DNA of 64,000 bases from Hormiphora californensis (GCA_020137815.1 CM035359.1:5835179-5899178); one strand, 5' to 3'. Counted from the stretch's first letter, positions 24,725 through 37,433 are shown. Translations and numbers: made by a program. Notes: generated by a model not told the origin, from the letters alone.

Positions 24725-25042
24725 GCTCCTACTCGGAAGGACAGTGTTTAGTAATGTGAGTGTTTGTTATAACCATCCTTTACATTTGTAAAAGAGGGGC
24801 GTGGCAAAACAAGTGAATGTAATGATTATATTTACAAATAGGAAAACAATTAATTGATATAATCGATCTAGATTCCAGGCATAATTAACATGAATGTACA
24901 TAATTACAAAACTGAGATCTGCATAACGTTCAAACCGGAATTTATTTTGGATTTGGGAAATCTAAAATAAGACCGCAAATTAAAGCAGTTAGCAGATGGA
25001 TTTCCGTGATTTTCTTGCATGGGGGAAGAGCAAAGCAAGATG

Positions 25043-25112
<70 letters not shown>

Positions 25113-25235
25113 AATGTAGAATTGAGAGAGATGAAGTTAGGAGAGAATGATTACTCGCTCTGATTAAATACTTGGGTGTGTGGGTTCTATGTTGTGTTGT
25201 TGTCCACTGTCTACTTGTCTCTCTCTCCCTGCCTG

Positions 25236-25313
<78 letters not shown>

Positions 25314-25737
25314 CCCTCTCTCTCTATCCCTCTCCCTCTCCTTCTCTCTCTCTCCCCCACTCTCTCTCTCTCTTTCTCTGCTAATCTTGTTAGAAACGTC
25401 GTAAACCCCGTTGTCTTCAAAGCCTTACTGAGCTTTGTTTGCAATGTCAACTCTCTGTTTAATATCTCTTTCTCTACAGAAGAGCTCTGTTTTCCTAAAC
25501 GTACATTTTCATAATTCGCTATTGCTCAACGTCCGGTCTTGGTAAATTGTATTCACATAGTACTGTGTATGTGTTAACCACTGGTTACGAATTTAGAATA
25601 TCCTTCATTTCCATTCTCCCTTGCCTTCTCTTGCTTACTCTCTATCTACTGATTTGTTATGTTCTAACCTTTGTAAGAAAGGAGAGAGAGTAGGTCAAAC
25701 AAGACAAATACTGATACTGACTCTGAGTTCTAGAGCT
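24725..25737. other. Divergent intergenic region with two microsatellites
   Basis: Lies between the OST3/6 start (-) and the cysteine-rich membrane protein start (+), so both promoters should be here. It contains (GA)n at 25048-25109 and (CT)n at 25237-25390, of opposite polarity. No TATA-like or other site can be assigned. Confidence 0.6.
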
Positions 25738-28700
25738 ATGACATATCGGAGGCTTTTTATTGCATTCCTTGCTGTTTTATATGTGAATAAATCAGAAGCT
25801 AAGAAGCCAGAAAGCCAGTCTTGTCCTAAGACAACAGGTGCGTAAAACTCCATACTTTCGTAGCAGGATTTAGGCGACTGTTGTCTAGTGGTAGACTAGT
25901 AGCCAGAGGTGTTAATAGCTGTTCGAATTACCCACAACTAAACATGGATTCACGTTGTATTCCAGTGTGACTGTCTAAAGATTGAAAACATGTCTAGGTG
26001 ACCAAGACTGGTGCACATGGACTTCTTACAAGTGCTGCCCTGGATACGGTTGCTGTGGACCAGAGTCAACCTGCTGTTGGAGGCTTGGCAGGTGATTTAA
26101 ACCAAAATGAACAAATTTCTTTTCGATTTCAGTACGATTACATATTTCAAAAGTTTTCAATCTACATAGTTCACCTTCTAACGTGAATATGGTCTATAAA
26201 CCATAAATGTTTAGGGAGGGGAAGTTAGCAGAGGGGTGTTGTACACCAGAGGAGCAGTGCTGTAGTTCCGAGTCTGGTGGGAAATGTTGTCCCACAGATG
26301 CCAGGTACACATAGATTTTCTCTTTTGAGAATGTCATTATACAACAAAATTTTCGATATTTTTTCCCTGCCCGGGTGAACCATTCACCCGGATGATCTTT
26401 TTAGCACGTGCTAAAAAGATCATTCAGGGTTTATTTGCTAGTAAATACAGCGTATCTGAGGTGTTTATTGAACATGACAGAATCATCACCGTAGTTATAT
26501 ATATATATCGGTATCATTACTAACTAATTTCACTCCTCAGGTGTTGTACAGATAGTAGGGGAGTTGTCTCTTGTTGCACTAAAACATCACCAGTTGATCG
26601 AGTTCTATTTGCTCTTGGAGGGTGTAAGTACTTAGCAGAATACAATATTCACTGGAGTGTACCCGGGCCTTTTTTTAGGCCAGTCATATGACGTCGATAT
26701 ATCGCTGAAAAAGGAAGTAATTGATCTAAAAGCGATTCCACTTCCAGGGCACTCCAATGGGTCTCTACAACCACCAAAAAAATTTACCGCGGGTACCGCG
26801 ATGGAGAAATCGGTCATTTCCGGGTTTATTTTGCACCTGCATAAATATAGGCTAGGACGAATGCGATATACGGTAAAAACCGTCTTTGGAAACAAGTAGG
26901 GTAAGCTGGGGCGAAAGTGGCCCATTTTTAACGTTTTAGGTTCTAAAATACGCAATTTATACAGCAGGAAGAAAAAAATTATATAGGCTATCCAATGAAA
27001 CCTTTTCCTTTCAGCCGAGCTAAATTTTAAAATCTACAAGTTTTATTTAATGGGTTAATTAATCAATTCAAATATTTTGGTGAGGCGTTTTTTTGGAAAA
27101 TTTGCACCGGGGCAAAGTGGCCCAAGCCAATAGCATTGCTCGATTTTATCACGTGCCTGGTGTTGTTAGACGAAACGATCAAACTAGGGGCAAAGTGGCC
27201 CATGTTCTGCACCGGAACATGGGCCACTTTGCCCCTAATTTGATCGTCTGTACTACATTTTTGTGCATTCCAATGTCACGTGGTATTGCAGGCGCCATTT
27301 CATTGGTCCTAGAGGTGGGCCAATTTGCCCCAGACCGGACCACTTTGCCCCGGAGAGTGGGCCATATTCGCCCCGATTTCACAAAATTGACAATTAAGAC
27401 AACAAAAATGCCAATTTCTTCAAAAATTTTTATACCACGTTTTAGAGAATTATAAAGCCTAACTGGCAGTTTTTGCAAAATTAAAATCGGCCAACCCAAA
27501 CAGAAATGACAGCAGTTTTAAAGCGAAAATTCGGAACAGAACGAGCAGGTCTCCGCTGGAGAAAAAGTCACGTGACCACATGTAATAACTAGGGCCACTT
27601 TGCCCCATACATGGGCCACTTTACCCCGCGGGCCATTTCACCCCAGCTTACCCTAGAAAAGAAATCAAGGGCACTAAAGTGTGTAGCGTCCTCGCATTAG
27701 TGGGGGTAGGTGCTGGAATTAAGTCTCTATCTTATCAGGTTAATTAGATAATTGGATAATTAGATGCGCACATAGCCGTTTTATGGTTATACGGTAAAAA
27801 CCATCTTTGGAATGGAGTAGAGAAAAAACCGAGGGTACTAGAGTGATCAGCGTCCTCGAATTAGTGGGGGTAGGTACCAAAATTAAGTTCCTATCTCATC
27901 GCGTTAGTTAGATAATTGGATAATTAGGTATGCGCATAACCGTTTTTAGGTTACATGGCTATAGCCACTTAGGAATGGTTTAGAGACTTTTCATTGGTGC
28001 CATTTTGTAGGCAATAGCCAAGTTATTGGGGGTCGACGTCGGACTTTTAAGCTCTATATTCAACCGTTTAGCCGTTATTTGGCTTTAAAGGTGCTCAAAG
28101 TGAGCAACAAAGCGGTAAAAAGACCGATTTTGAGCACCTTTAAAGCCATATAACGGCTAAATGGTTGAATATAGAGCTTAAAAGTCCGACGTCGACCCCC
28201 CATAACTTGGCTATTGCCTACAAAATGGCACCAATGAAAAGTCTCTAAACCATTCCTAAGTGGCTATAGCCATGTAACCTAAAAACGGTTATGCACATAC
28301 CTAATTATCCAATTAACTAATTAACGCGATGAGATAGGAACTTAATTTTGGTACCTACCCCCACTAATTTGAGGACGCTGATCACTCTAGTACCCTCGGT
28401 TTTTTCTCTACTCCATTCCAAAGATGGTTTTTACCGTATAACCATAAAACGGCTATGTGCGCATCTAATTATCCAATTATCTAATTAACCTGATAAGATA
28501 GAGACTTAATTCCAGCACCTACCCCCACTAATGCGAGGACGCTACACACTTTAGTGCCCTTGATTTCTTTTCTACTTGTTTCCAAAGACGGTTTTTACCG
28601 TATATCGCATTCGTCCTAGGCTATATTTATGCAGGTGCAAAATAAACCCGGAAATGACCGATTTCTCCATCGCGGTACCCGCGGTAAATTTTTTTGGTGG

Positions 28701-29378
28701 TTGTAGAGACCCATTGGAGTGCCCTGGAAGTGGAATCTCTTTTAGATCAATTAGTTCCATTTCACAACGTCATATGACTGGCCTATTTAGTTACTCAAAA
28801 TATCGTTTGAACTGGCCTTTATCAGTCCTTATTTGAGCGAGCCCAAGTCACTAGCCCTAATTTCTCACAGTTCAGAGTGTAGTTCTCGCTTTGCTGGTAT
28901 TCTACCACTATGTGTGGGATAGACACAACTCCAAAGCTGATATCTGCTCCTGTTCCAAGTGTAAAGAAAGGTAAATATTTATGTGTAATTGTAATGTTTG
29001 AGATCTCAAACATTACAATTACATGATGATCTAGCATGAACCTAGATGCTCTCCGTCGAAAGGAATCTTGAATTTATTAGTGCAAAGAATGCGAAGATTA
29101 GTAGTAGTAAACGCTTTCAACTTGACTGCATGTTGAAACTGACTATTTTCCAGATCAAGAATGGAAAGTCTCCGGTACAGAAGGATAGTTGAAGAAGTGG
29201 ACGAGGACGAAGAGTACAACGAGTAAGATCAATTGGTGTTAAATTTCTGTAGAGAGAATAGCTCCTACCGACAATTTATTGTTTATTTCGTGTGGGAACT
29301 TAAAAATATTTTTTGCATCTTTTTTTAGTCCAGATAAAACTGAGAGAGGACCAAGTGAAGTTACCTTACCAACGTCAG
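25738..29378 (+). CDS. Cysteine-rich single-pass membrane protein, 3' end lost
   Basis: Exons 25738-25837, 25998-26091, 26215-26304, 26541-26623, 28871-28970, 29154-29222, 29329-29378; phases agree throughout. Signal peptide (MTYRRLFIAFLAVLYV...), then an ectodomain of about 90 residues dominated by Cys-Cys pairs: YKCCPGYGCC, STCC, GCCTPEEQCC, GKCCPTDARCC, VSCC. A hydrophobic segment (SVVLALLVFYHYVW) is followed by a short Cys cluster (CSCSKC) and an acidic tail (EEVDEDEEYN). The last exon ends at a GTAAAC donor and the sequence then runs into the poor 29.5-36.3 kb stretch. CC spacing loosely recalls granulin or other small disulphide modules, but I recognise no named family. The intron 26624-28870 holds the foldback element. 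Confidence 0.75.
26371..26423. repeat. Two adjacent short palindromes
   Basis: A 21-bp hairpin (CCGGGTGAA, three-base loop, complement) at 26371-26391 is followed immediately by a perfect 32-bp palindrome at 26392-26423 with half-site ATGATCTTTTTAGCAC. They lie in an intron of the cysteine-rich gene. They may be a tiny MITE remnant or a structured intron element; no function can be assigned. Confidence 0.9.
26676..28785. mobile_element. Foldback (long inverted repeat) element
   Basis: Begins TAGGCCAGTCATATGACGT and ends with the reverse complement. The arms pair across the whole element, meeting at about 28087-28145 (AAAGGTGCTCAAA and its complement). Each arm contains two ~190-bp diverged tandem units sharing CGGTAAAAACC(G/A)TCTTTGG. 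Without the inserted element (26897-27655) it is about 1.35 kb and almost entirely inverted repeat. Both arms contain the same open stretch (around SVTMEK-like VISGFILHLHKY), which is not evidence of a gene. No transposase seen. Confidence 0.88.
26897..27655. mobile_element. TA-flanked DNA transposon nested in the foldback element
   Basis: Terminal inverted repeats GGGTAAGCTGGGGCGAAAGT and GGGTAAGCTGGGGTGAAATG, with TA on both sides. The other arm of the host palindrome (around 28570-28580) shows the uninterrupted target, ACAAG-TA-GAAAAG, proving insertion at a TA with TA duplication. Internally, copies of GGGGCAAAGTGGCCCA occur in both orientations (e.g. 27190-27235). It is non-autonomous. 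A TA target is shared by Tc1/mariner elements; the precise family is inference. Confidence 0.9.
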
Positions 29379-29479
29379 GTAAACACTGCCTTAATTTACT
29401 ATTATTTTACTAACTTGTATAAAGTTTGTAAAATCTAAAGCGCTTCTTCTATCCTCCGGGAAAAAATTTGCACCCAATG

Positions 29480-32400
29480 TACCAGGGACAAAAATTTTAA
29501 AAACATCGGGAAAAATCACAATACCCCAATTTTACGGGTAAAAATGGATGTTTAAAAACCCTTTTCACGGACCTTACTCCCGCCAAAACCCCTACCCCCC
29601 AATTTATTTTCAAGAAACTTTTTAAAAAATAAAACTTTTTTAAAAAAACCCCCAAAATAAAAACCCCCAAAACCCCCCCCTTAAAAATAAAAAAACCCCC
29701 CCCAATTAAGGGAAAAATTAAAAAAATAAGAAAAAAAAACCCCAAAAATTAAAAAATAAAAAAAAAAAGGGAAAACCCCAAAAAATTTTTAAAAAAAACC
29801 CCAAAAAATAAACCCCCAAAAAAAGGGAAACCCCCAAAAAATTAACCGGAAACCCCCCCAAAAATTAAGAAAAACCCCCAAAAAAAGGGGGGGGGAAACC
29901 CCCAAAAATAAGAAAAAAAAAATTGGGGAAAAACCCCCCCCAAAATTTAAGAAACCCCAAAAAAAAAAAAAAAACCCCCAAAAATAAAAAAACCCAAAAA
30001 AAAAAAAAACCCCAAAAATTAAAAAACCCCCAAAAATTAAAAAACCCCCAAAAAATTAAAAAACCCCCAAAAAATAAAAAAAACCCCAAAAATAAGCCCC
30101 CCCAAAAATAAAAAAACCCCAAAAAATTTAAAAAAACCCCCCAAAAAATAAGAAACCAAAAAAAAAAACCCTAATTAGGAGGGGGGCCTAAAAAAGCCTT
30201 TTAAAATGGACTTTTTTGACCACACAGCCCAATGAAAAACGGGGGCCAAAAAAGACTGTGGTAAAAAATTTTCAGCTCTAAGGGGAATTAAGGGTTTGAC
30301 AGGTTTACGAAATGGGGCCGGAATAAGAAAGTGAGAAGGGGGGGGGGAGACAAATGCAATAACTGCTTGGTGTAAAAAATCGGGGAACTTTTGGGCAAAA
30401 CCCCCTTTTTCTTATCTTGTTTTAAGATGGGGGTGCCCCCCCCGAAAAAAAAGGAAAAAGGGAAAAGGGGCGGGAGAGAAAAGGAGACAAAAAAAGAAAA
30501 GGGGAAAAAGGAAAAAGGGCGAGAGAAAAAGTAAAAAGAGAAAAAGGGGAAAAAGAGAGAAGAGAGGAGAAAAAAAATGGAAAGGCCAGGGAAAAAAAAA
30601 AAGGGAAAAAAAGGGGAAAAAAGGGGGGGAAAGGGAAAAACCCGAAAAATTGGTTGAAAATTAGAAGAGAGGGGGTTAAAAAAAAAAAAAAGGGAAAAAG
30701 AGAAGAAAAAAAAGGAGAAGAGAAAAAGAGAGAGAGAGATAAAGAAGAGAGAAAAAAAAAGAGAGAAAAAAGAGAGGAAAAAAGAGAGAGACCAAAAGTA
30801 GAGAGAGAAGAAAAGAGAGAAAACAGAGCAAGAGAGGAAAAAAAAAGAGAGAGAGAAGGAAAAAATGAGAGAGAGAAAGGAAAAGGGGAAGAAAAGAGAG
30901 GGGAAAAAAGAGAGGGGAAGAGAAGAGAGAGAGAGAGAGAGAGAGGAAGAGAGGAGAAGAGAGAGAGGAGAGAAAAAGAGAGAGAGGAGGGGAGGGGAGA
31001 GGAAAGAGAAGGAGAAGAGAGAACGAGAGAAAAGCAACAAAGAGAAGAAAATTTTTTTTTTCCCCCCCCCAAAAAAATTTTTTTTTTTTAAAAAAAGGGG
31101 GGCCCCCAAAAAAATTTTTCCCCCCTCCCTTTTCCCTTTTCTTTGTTTCTCTCTCTCTCTTTTCTCTCCAAAACCACACGCAGACACCCATGATGTAAAA
31201 AAAGGTAAAGGGGAAACAAAAGGTAAAAAATAGGAAGAGGGGATTGGGAGGAGAAAAGCAGGGGCAACCCCCCATCTTGGAAAACAAGATAAAAAAAAAG
31301 GGTTTTCCTTTTGCATTTTCTGCAAAAAGGTTCGGGGGTGTTTGCAAAAAAGCGTTCATTGCAGGTTGTTTTGGGGAGGTTGAACCCCCCTTGTCTAGTT
31401 TTCTTATTCTGGCCCCCAATATCTTAACGTCAACCGTTAAAAGCTAAAATTTTTGCCACACCTTCGAATAGTTAAAAAAAAAATTTTCCCTATTTTAAAA
31501 ATTCCCTTTTATTTTCCCGGGGGTTTTTGGTCGGGTGGGGTAAAAAAGACCGTTTTGGGGTTTTTCTTTTTGGGGCCCCTTTTTGGGGGGGTTTTTATTT
31601 TTTCGAGGTTTCTTTTTCGATTTTCTTTTTTTTGGAGTTTCTTATTTTTCGGGGGTTTCTTAATTTTGGGGTTTTATTTTGGGGTTTTTTTAAATTTTTG
31701 GGGGTTTTTTAATTTTGGGGTTTCTTTTTTTTTGGGGTTTTTTTGGGGTTCTTAATTTTGGAAAAGTTACTTTTTTTTTTGGGGGGGCTTTCCCTTAAAT
31801 TTTGGGGCGGTGGGTTTTTTTGATTTCTTTTTGGGGGGGTTTTATTTTTGGGGTTTTTCTTATTTTTGGGGTTTTTTTTTGCTTTTGTTTTGGGGGGGTT
31901 TTTTTAGTTGGGGCGGGGGGTTTTTCTTTTTTTGGGTTTGTTTTTTGGTTTTCCCCCAAAAAATTTCCGTTTTAAAAAAAAATTTTTTCCCAAAAAGGTT
32001 TTCTTAATTAGCGAGAGAAAGGTATTTGTACCCAGGACCCAAAAAACAAAAACCTTAAATTTTTAGAAAAAATTCCCAACGAGCCCGGAAAACTTTCCCA
32101 CAGACACACTGGACAGAATTTTTGTTAAAATTAAAATTGCCCTTTGCACGTGTTCGGGAACACGAACAAATCGGGATAATCTGTACAACTTTTTGGGTGA
32201 CAATCGATGGGTTTTTAATAGGGCCCATATAAAAGTAATGGGACTCTTAGACCTCGGTACCAGATGTAGGACCCTCTCTTTTAATTAAATTTAAGGGGGG
32301 GTTTCCTAAATATTTTTAAAACAAAATCCCAAAAAAATTTTTGATTTTTTTAAGAAGCAAAGCATGGTTTTGATCTATTTTTTTGTTTAAGTGATTTTTT

Positions 32401-35400
32401 GGAAAATGTTAATTGTAACTATTATTTATTTTTTCATGAACTACCCATTTCTCTTTTCGGGGGGGTTTTGAAAAAAATTTTTAAACCGGACCCCCGCATC
32501 TTTTTCAGTTTTGGGAAGGCTGTGATTTTTGGGGTTGTATGAAGCCTTAAAGGGTTTGGGACACTTTAATGCATTTAGGGGAAGGGGAAATTTCGGGTGG
32601 TTCCCAAGGTCCCCATTCCCCAAATCCATGGTCTGGGGGTTCCTTTGTCCCAACAAATCCAAACCCGGGGGGTCTTTCCCCCCTCGGCACGAAAAAATGA
32701 AAAAATTTGCTTTATTGGTTTTTTCCTTCATTAAAATCGATAAAACCAAACCCAAAAAAGGGGCCCCGTGGGATTAAAAGCCCCGGGGGGCCCTTTTGGT
32801 TGCCACTTGCCGCAGGGGAAAAAGTTTCAAAAAAAGTTTAAAAAAACTTTGGGGAAAACGTTGAAAGCGCGGGATGGGGACCCTTAAAAAAAAGTTCAGT
32901 ATTACACAGAGTTTACAACTTTACTCAGTCGTTTTGGGGAAAAGTTTCTGGCCCCGAAAAGGGGCCAGTAGTTCCCGCGACCCCTTTCCGAAAGCCCCCT
33001 TTCCCCGAGCCCATTACTGAAAGGCCGCGCCAGGATTAATTTTACCATTTTAAACCCATCCCGGCGCTAAAAAAGCATGTTTGTGGAAAATGAGACAGAG
33101 TCCCATTTTTTTGCCCAATCATAATTAGGCGAGCGATCCCTAAACCTGTATCTTGGGCCTGGGAACAAAGACGAGGGGCGGTTTTTAAAACCCAAAACCC
33201 TGCCCGGGGGAAAAAAATTGATACCCAAAAGGTTTTTGTGGTCAAAACAACAAAAAAAAAACAAAAAAAAACCTGGGGTGTTTAAATTTTTAAAAAAATA
33301 TTTTTATCCGGACGGGGCCCCCCCAAGGGGGAAAGTTCCCCCCTAAAAACAAACCCCCACCCCTTTTTTTTTTGGCCCAAAAAAGATATTTTTAAAAAAA
33401 TAAAGGGGTTTTCACAAATATCACCAAAAAATAGTCATTATTCAGCAGATCAACCTATTTTTCATCTATTTATTTTACGACCCAAACCCCCTTTTTACCG
33501 AAACGAATGGGCAATTTAAATTTCAATCTTTTCCCAGGTTCGGGGCGTAAACCCAAACATTTAAATGGGAAACCGGGGGCCCGGGATGGGGAGAAAAAGG
33601 GTGGAGAATAGCAAAAACCCCAAACTACTGTGGAAAACCCGATTCCCGGGACAAACAGAAAACCTCGGCAGAGAAAAGGGGGGGAGGGTTGGGAGATAAA
33701 ACCCGGGGGGTTTTGGGGGAGAAGCCCGGGTGGGGGGTGGGGTTATGGAGAGGGGAAAACAAAGGGGGGGTTCCCGGGAGAAAAAGACAGGGTTTAAGGG
33801 GGTTTTTGGGGGGAGAAAGGGAAAAGGGGCTGGGTGGGGGGGGGGAAAAGAATACAGGGGGGGGGGGGGGGTTCGGGGGGAGAAAACAGGGTGGGGTGGT
33901 TTGGGAGGGGAAGACAGGGTTGGGGGGTTTTGGGGGAGAAGAAAAAGGGGGGGTTTTGGGAGAGATGACAGGGGGGGTTTTTGGGGGAGAAGACCGGGTG
34001 CTTTTGGGGGGGGTTTTTTGGGGAGAAAAAAGGGGGGGGGGTTTTGGTTTTTGAAGACGGGTGGGTTTTGGGGGGAGAAGACAGGGTGAGGTTTTGGGGG
34101 GGAGAAGCAAAAAAAACCCCCGGGTGGAGGTTTGGGGGGAAAAGAAAAAAGGGTGGCGTTTGGGAAAAGAGGGAAAGAGTAGTCGTTTTGGGAGAGAAGA
34201 CCCCCAGCGATGGGTTTTTGGGGGGATAAGACAGGGTGTGGGTTTAGGTTGGGGGGAGAGTTTAAATGGGGAGGTTTGGGGAGAAGAAAAAGGTGCCGTT
34301 TTGGGGGAAAGGGGAAGACAGGGAATATATGTGTTTAATTTCGACTTAGAACAAAAAATGTTTGAGGAAAGGAAAAGGGAAAGGGGGGAGGGGGGAGAAG
34401 AAGGGGGAGATAAAGAGGGGGAAGAAGGGGGAGGGGGGGGAAAGGCGGAGGCCCGGGTGGGGGGAAGGTAACCAGGGAAAAGGAGAATGGAAAAAAGGGG
34501 GAAAGGGGGAAAAAAGGAAAGGGAAAAAAAAGGGGCCAGGAGGAGAAAAGGGGGAAAAGAAAAAAGGGGGAAAACCGGGGAAGTTAAAGGGAAAAGGATG
34601 AAAGGGGGCAAATGAAAAAAAAGAAGGGGGGAGATGAGGGGGGGTTGGATGAAGGGGGGGGATCATAGTTCAAGTGCAAAATTTTGCATTTCACCCCCCG
34701 GGTTTAAAGGGCCGGGGCTGCAGTTTGGTTTTGGTTTTGGGTTTGCGGGGGAAAAAAGGCCCCCCCGGGAAAAAGGGGGGAAAGAAAAACAACCCACCCA
34801 AAAAAAAAAAAAAAAAAAAAACCAAAAAAAAAAGAGAAGAAAAAGGGAAAAAGGAACCGAGAAAAAGAGAGAGGAGGAAGAGAGGGAGAAAAGGGAAAGG
34901 GGGAAGAGGGAGAGAGAGAAGACGAGAGGGAAAAAGAAAAGAGAGAGAGGAAAAGAGGCGAGAGAGAGGGGAAGAGGGAGGGGGAAGAGGAAAAGGGAGG
35001 AAAAGAGAGAGGAGAGAGGAGGAGGGCGAAAAGAGGGGAGGGGGAGGGGAGCGAGAAAGGGGGGAGGGGAGGGGAAAAGGCGCGGGGGCCGAAAGCCCCG
35101 GGGGTCCGGTGGGCCGAGAGACGGGGGCGGGCGAGGGGGTTTTTTTTAAATTTTTCCCCCCTAGCGGCCTCTCTTCCCCTCTCCTTTTCTATTCCCTCTC
35201 TTTTTCTCGCTCTCCTCCTCCTCTCTATTCTCTAATTTTCTCTCTCTCTCTCTCTTCTCTTCCCCTTTTCCCCGCCGCTTTTTTCTTTTCCCCTCCTCCC
35301 CTCTCGCCCACTTCCTAGAGGAAGAAAAAGGTAGATCGAGCCCGAGGGGAGGAAAAAGGGGGGGGGGGGAAGGACGAGGGGATAGGGGGGGAAAGGGTGA

Positions 35401-36360
35401 ATGGTGGGAAAGAAAAAAAGGGAAAAAGTAGGAGAGGGACGAAGGGGGGGAAAAGGAGGCGAGGATTAAAAAGGGGGGAAAGAAAGGGGGAGATGGGGGG
35501 GAATGAAAGGGAAATGGGAAAGGGGGTTTTAGGGAAGGAGGGCGAAGGGGCGAAGGGGGGGGGGGTTTTAAAATGGTAGGATAAAAGGGGGGGAAAGAAA
35601 GGAACGGATGGGAGGGAGATGAAGGGGGGAAAGAAAAAGGTAGGGAAGAAAGGGGGCTGAGAAGGGAAAAAAAGGGGAGAGGGGGGGATTGAGGGGAGGG
35701 AATAAAGGCCAAGGGGGGGGGAAAAGAAGTAGAGGATGGACGGAAAGGGGGGGGATAAAGTAAGGGAGATTATGTGGGGGTGGGGGGGGGCGGGGGTTGT
35801 AGTTAGAAGGGGAAAAATTTTAGGAAAAAGGCGACTTACTGGAAAAAGAAGCAGGGTATGGAGCGGAGATGGGGTTCCAGAAGAGAAACAACCCCCACCC
35901 AGGGGTGCCCCGGGTTGGGCTTTACTCAGTAATTTAGTAATAGGGGCCAAATGATGAATTTGGTCAAATGGAAAAAATTTTTTTTAGATTTATAAAAAGG
36001 GAACCACCGCCCCTTCCGAGTATCAAAAATTTAGCCGTTCTATCGGAATCCCGGGGGGGGTAAAGAAGGGTTTAGCCCAAATTTAGGAGGCCTTTAATTT
36101 ATACTTTAAATTTACCGATCTTAAACAGGGGGGGTCAGAGGGGGGGGTCTGCCCCCTTTTGACTCCCAGGAAGATGAAAGGGGGGAAGATGAAGGGGGGG
36201 AAAAAGTAAGGACAAAATTGGAGGAGAGGATCAAGAGGAGTAGAGATAGAGGGGTATAATGAAGGAGGAAAGACCGTCCCTCTCTTTCTCTTGTTTGTGT
36301 GGGTAGATTATGAGGGTGGGGAGCCGGGAGGTTGTATGGCAAGTGGGGAGGATGTTTTGG
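29480..36360. other. Low-complexity, probably mis-assembled sequence
   Basis: Blocks of A/C homopolymers (29.5-30.2 kb), GA-rich (30.4-31.06 kb), T/G homopolymers (31.45-32.0 kb), mixed (32.0-33.6 kb), G-rich (33.66-34.7 kb), GA-rich (34.8-35.1 and 35.34-35.8 kb). Long open frames here are compositional. About 35830-36150 is a corrupted copy of 36370-36645 (shared: CAGTAAT(T)TAGTAATAG, GCCGTTCTATC, TTCCTGGGGG-like). The missing 3' exons of the cysteine-rich gene may lie under this block. I support no gene in it. Confidence 0.7.
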
Positions 36361-36936
36361 AATCTCACTTACTTTAGCGAAAAGAGGCAGATTGATACGG
36401 AATGGAGATGGTTCAGATAGAGAGAGCCCTCACCGAGAGTTCCCCAGGGCTTATTCTTCATTTATTTCAGTAATCAGTAATAGTGAATAGTATCTACATG
36501 ATCAATGAAGCATCACCGGGAGTTGCTTTTAGATTGATGAATACACCATCAATTTACAGTGTCACATTTCAGCCGTTCTATCTGATTCCTGGGGGAGAAG
36601 GGTTTTTTAAAACAATAGAGACTTTGGACTCATCGCGATAGCCGGAGGTCTATCTCAGTGGTCATCTTAATCAATGAACGATTTAACTTGTAACTATCCA
36701 ATTCACTACGATCCATCAGATGGACATTCTTATGTATAAGCAGTGGAACCGTGAACCGTCACGACATCCCTTGCAGTTGCACCTCTGGGGACATCTTCCA
36801 AAGACGTCCCACCGCAAGAGACGAAATATACTGCCGGAAAAGCGACTCAGTGACAACTCTGACACACTTTATTGGCGTAGCATGACCTCCCGGTTGGTGC
36901 ATCTGTCCTAAAACTCACCGTAGAACTTGATTAAGC

Positions 36937-37190
36937 TAATAATAATAATAATAATAATAGTAACAGTTTATATCCCGCTCTGACACAGTTTGTAATATGC
37001 AAATGGTCCGTCTTTCCGAAAAAACAGTGACTGCAACCAGATGCCTGCTCCTAGAGCGGTCCTTATCTTCGGCGTATATGGTGAGATTAGGAGGTGATTT
37101 TCTTATGGGTGATTGATCAGGCATGGACGTGAATATCGGCAACACGTTTTCTGAGGAGGTATATTCCTCGGGAGGGTTATTTGCTCCCAA
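36937..37190 (-). mobile_element. Probable retroelement 3' end with (TAA)n tail
   Basis: Minus-strand reading ends ...CILQTVSERDINC followed by a run of tyrosine codons from the microsatellite (AAT/TAA, about 36939-36959). A conserved 3' end joined to a trinucleotide tail is usual for some LINE families. Only this tail is evident; the 36370-36930 sequence before it shows nothing I recognise. Confidence 0.4.
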
Positions 37191-37433
37191 GGTTGACGGC
37201 TAGTGTCTCAAGCCTAGATTGGGTACTACTCACAGTGGAAAGGACAACAGCACTGACAGTGAAAGGAAAAAACCGATGGGTAGTAGATCGACAGTAAAAC
37301 AGCAGACCAACAGACAGGACTAAGGACAAGACTAAGGACAAAACTATGAATCAGAATAATTAGTGGAACTTACAGACGCCCAGAATCATAGGTTGAGACA
37401 CCACCAAGGAGGAGGGGGGGGGGGTAGGTAGGG

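Noticed and set aside
27093-27499. Overlapping open frames of 106-120 codons on both strands
   Set aside because: They lie inside the nested TA element and are produced by its inverted inner repeats; no transposase motif.
30288-31419. Long Phe/Ser/Leu-rich frames (up to 345 codons), and similar frames at 33625-35950
   Set aside because: Composition follows the GA/CT- or homopolymer-rich DNA, frames are open on both strands, and no domain is visible.
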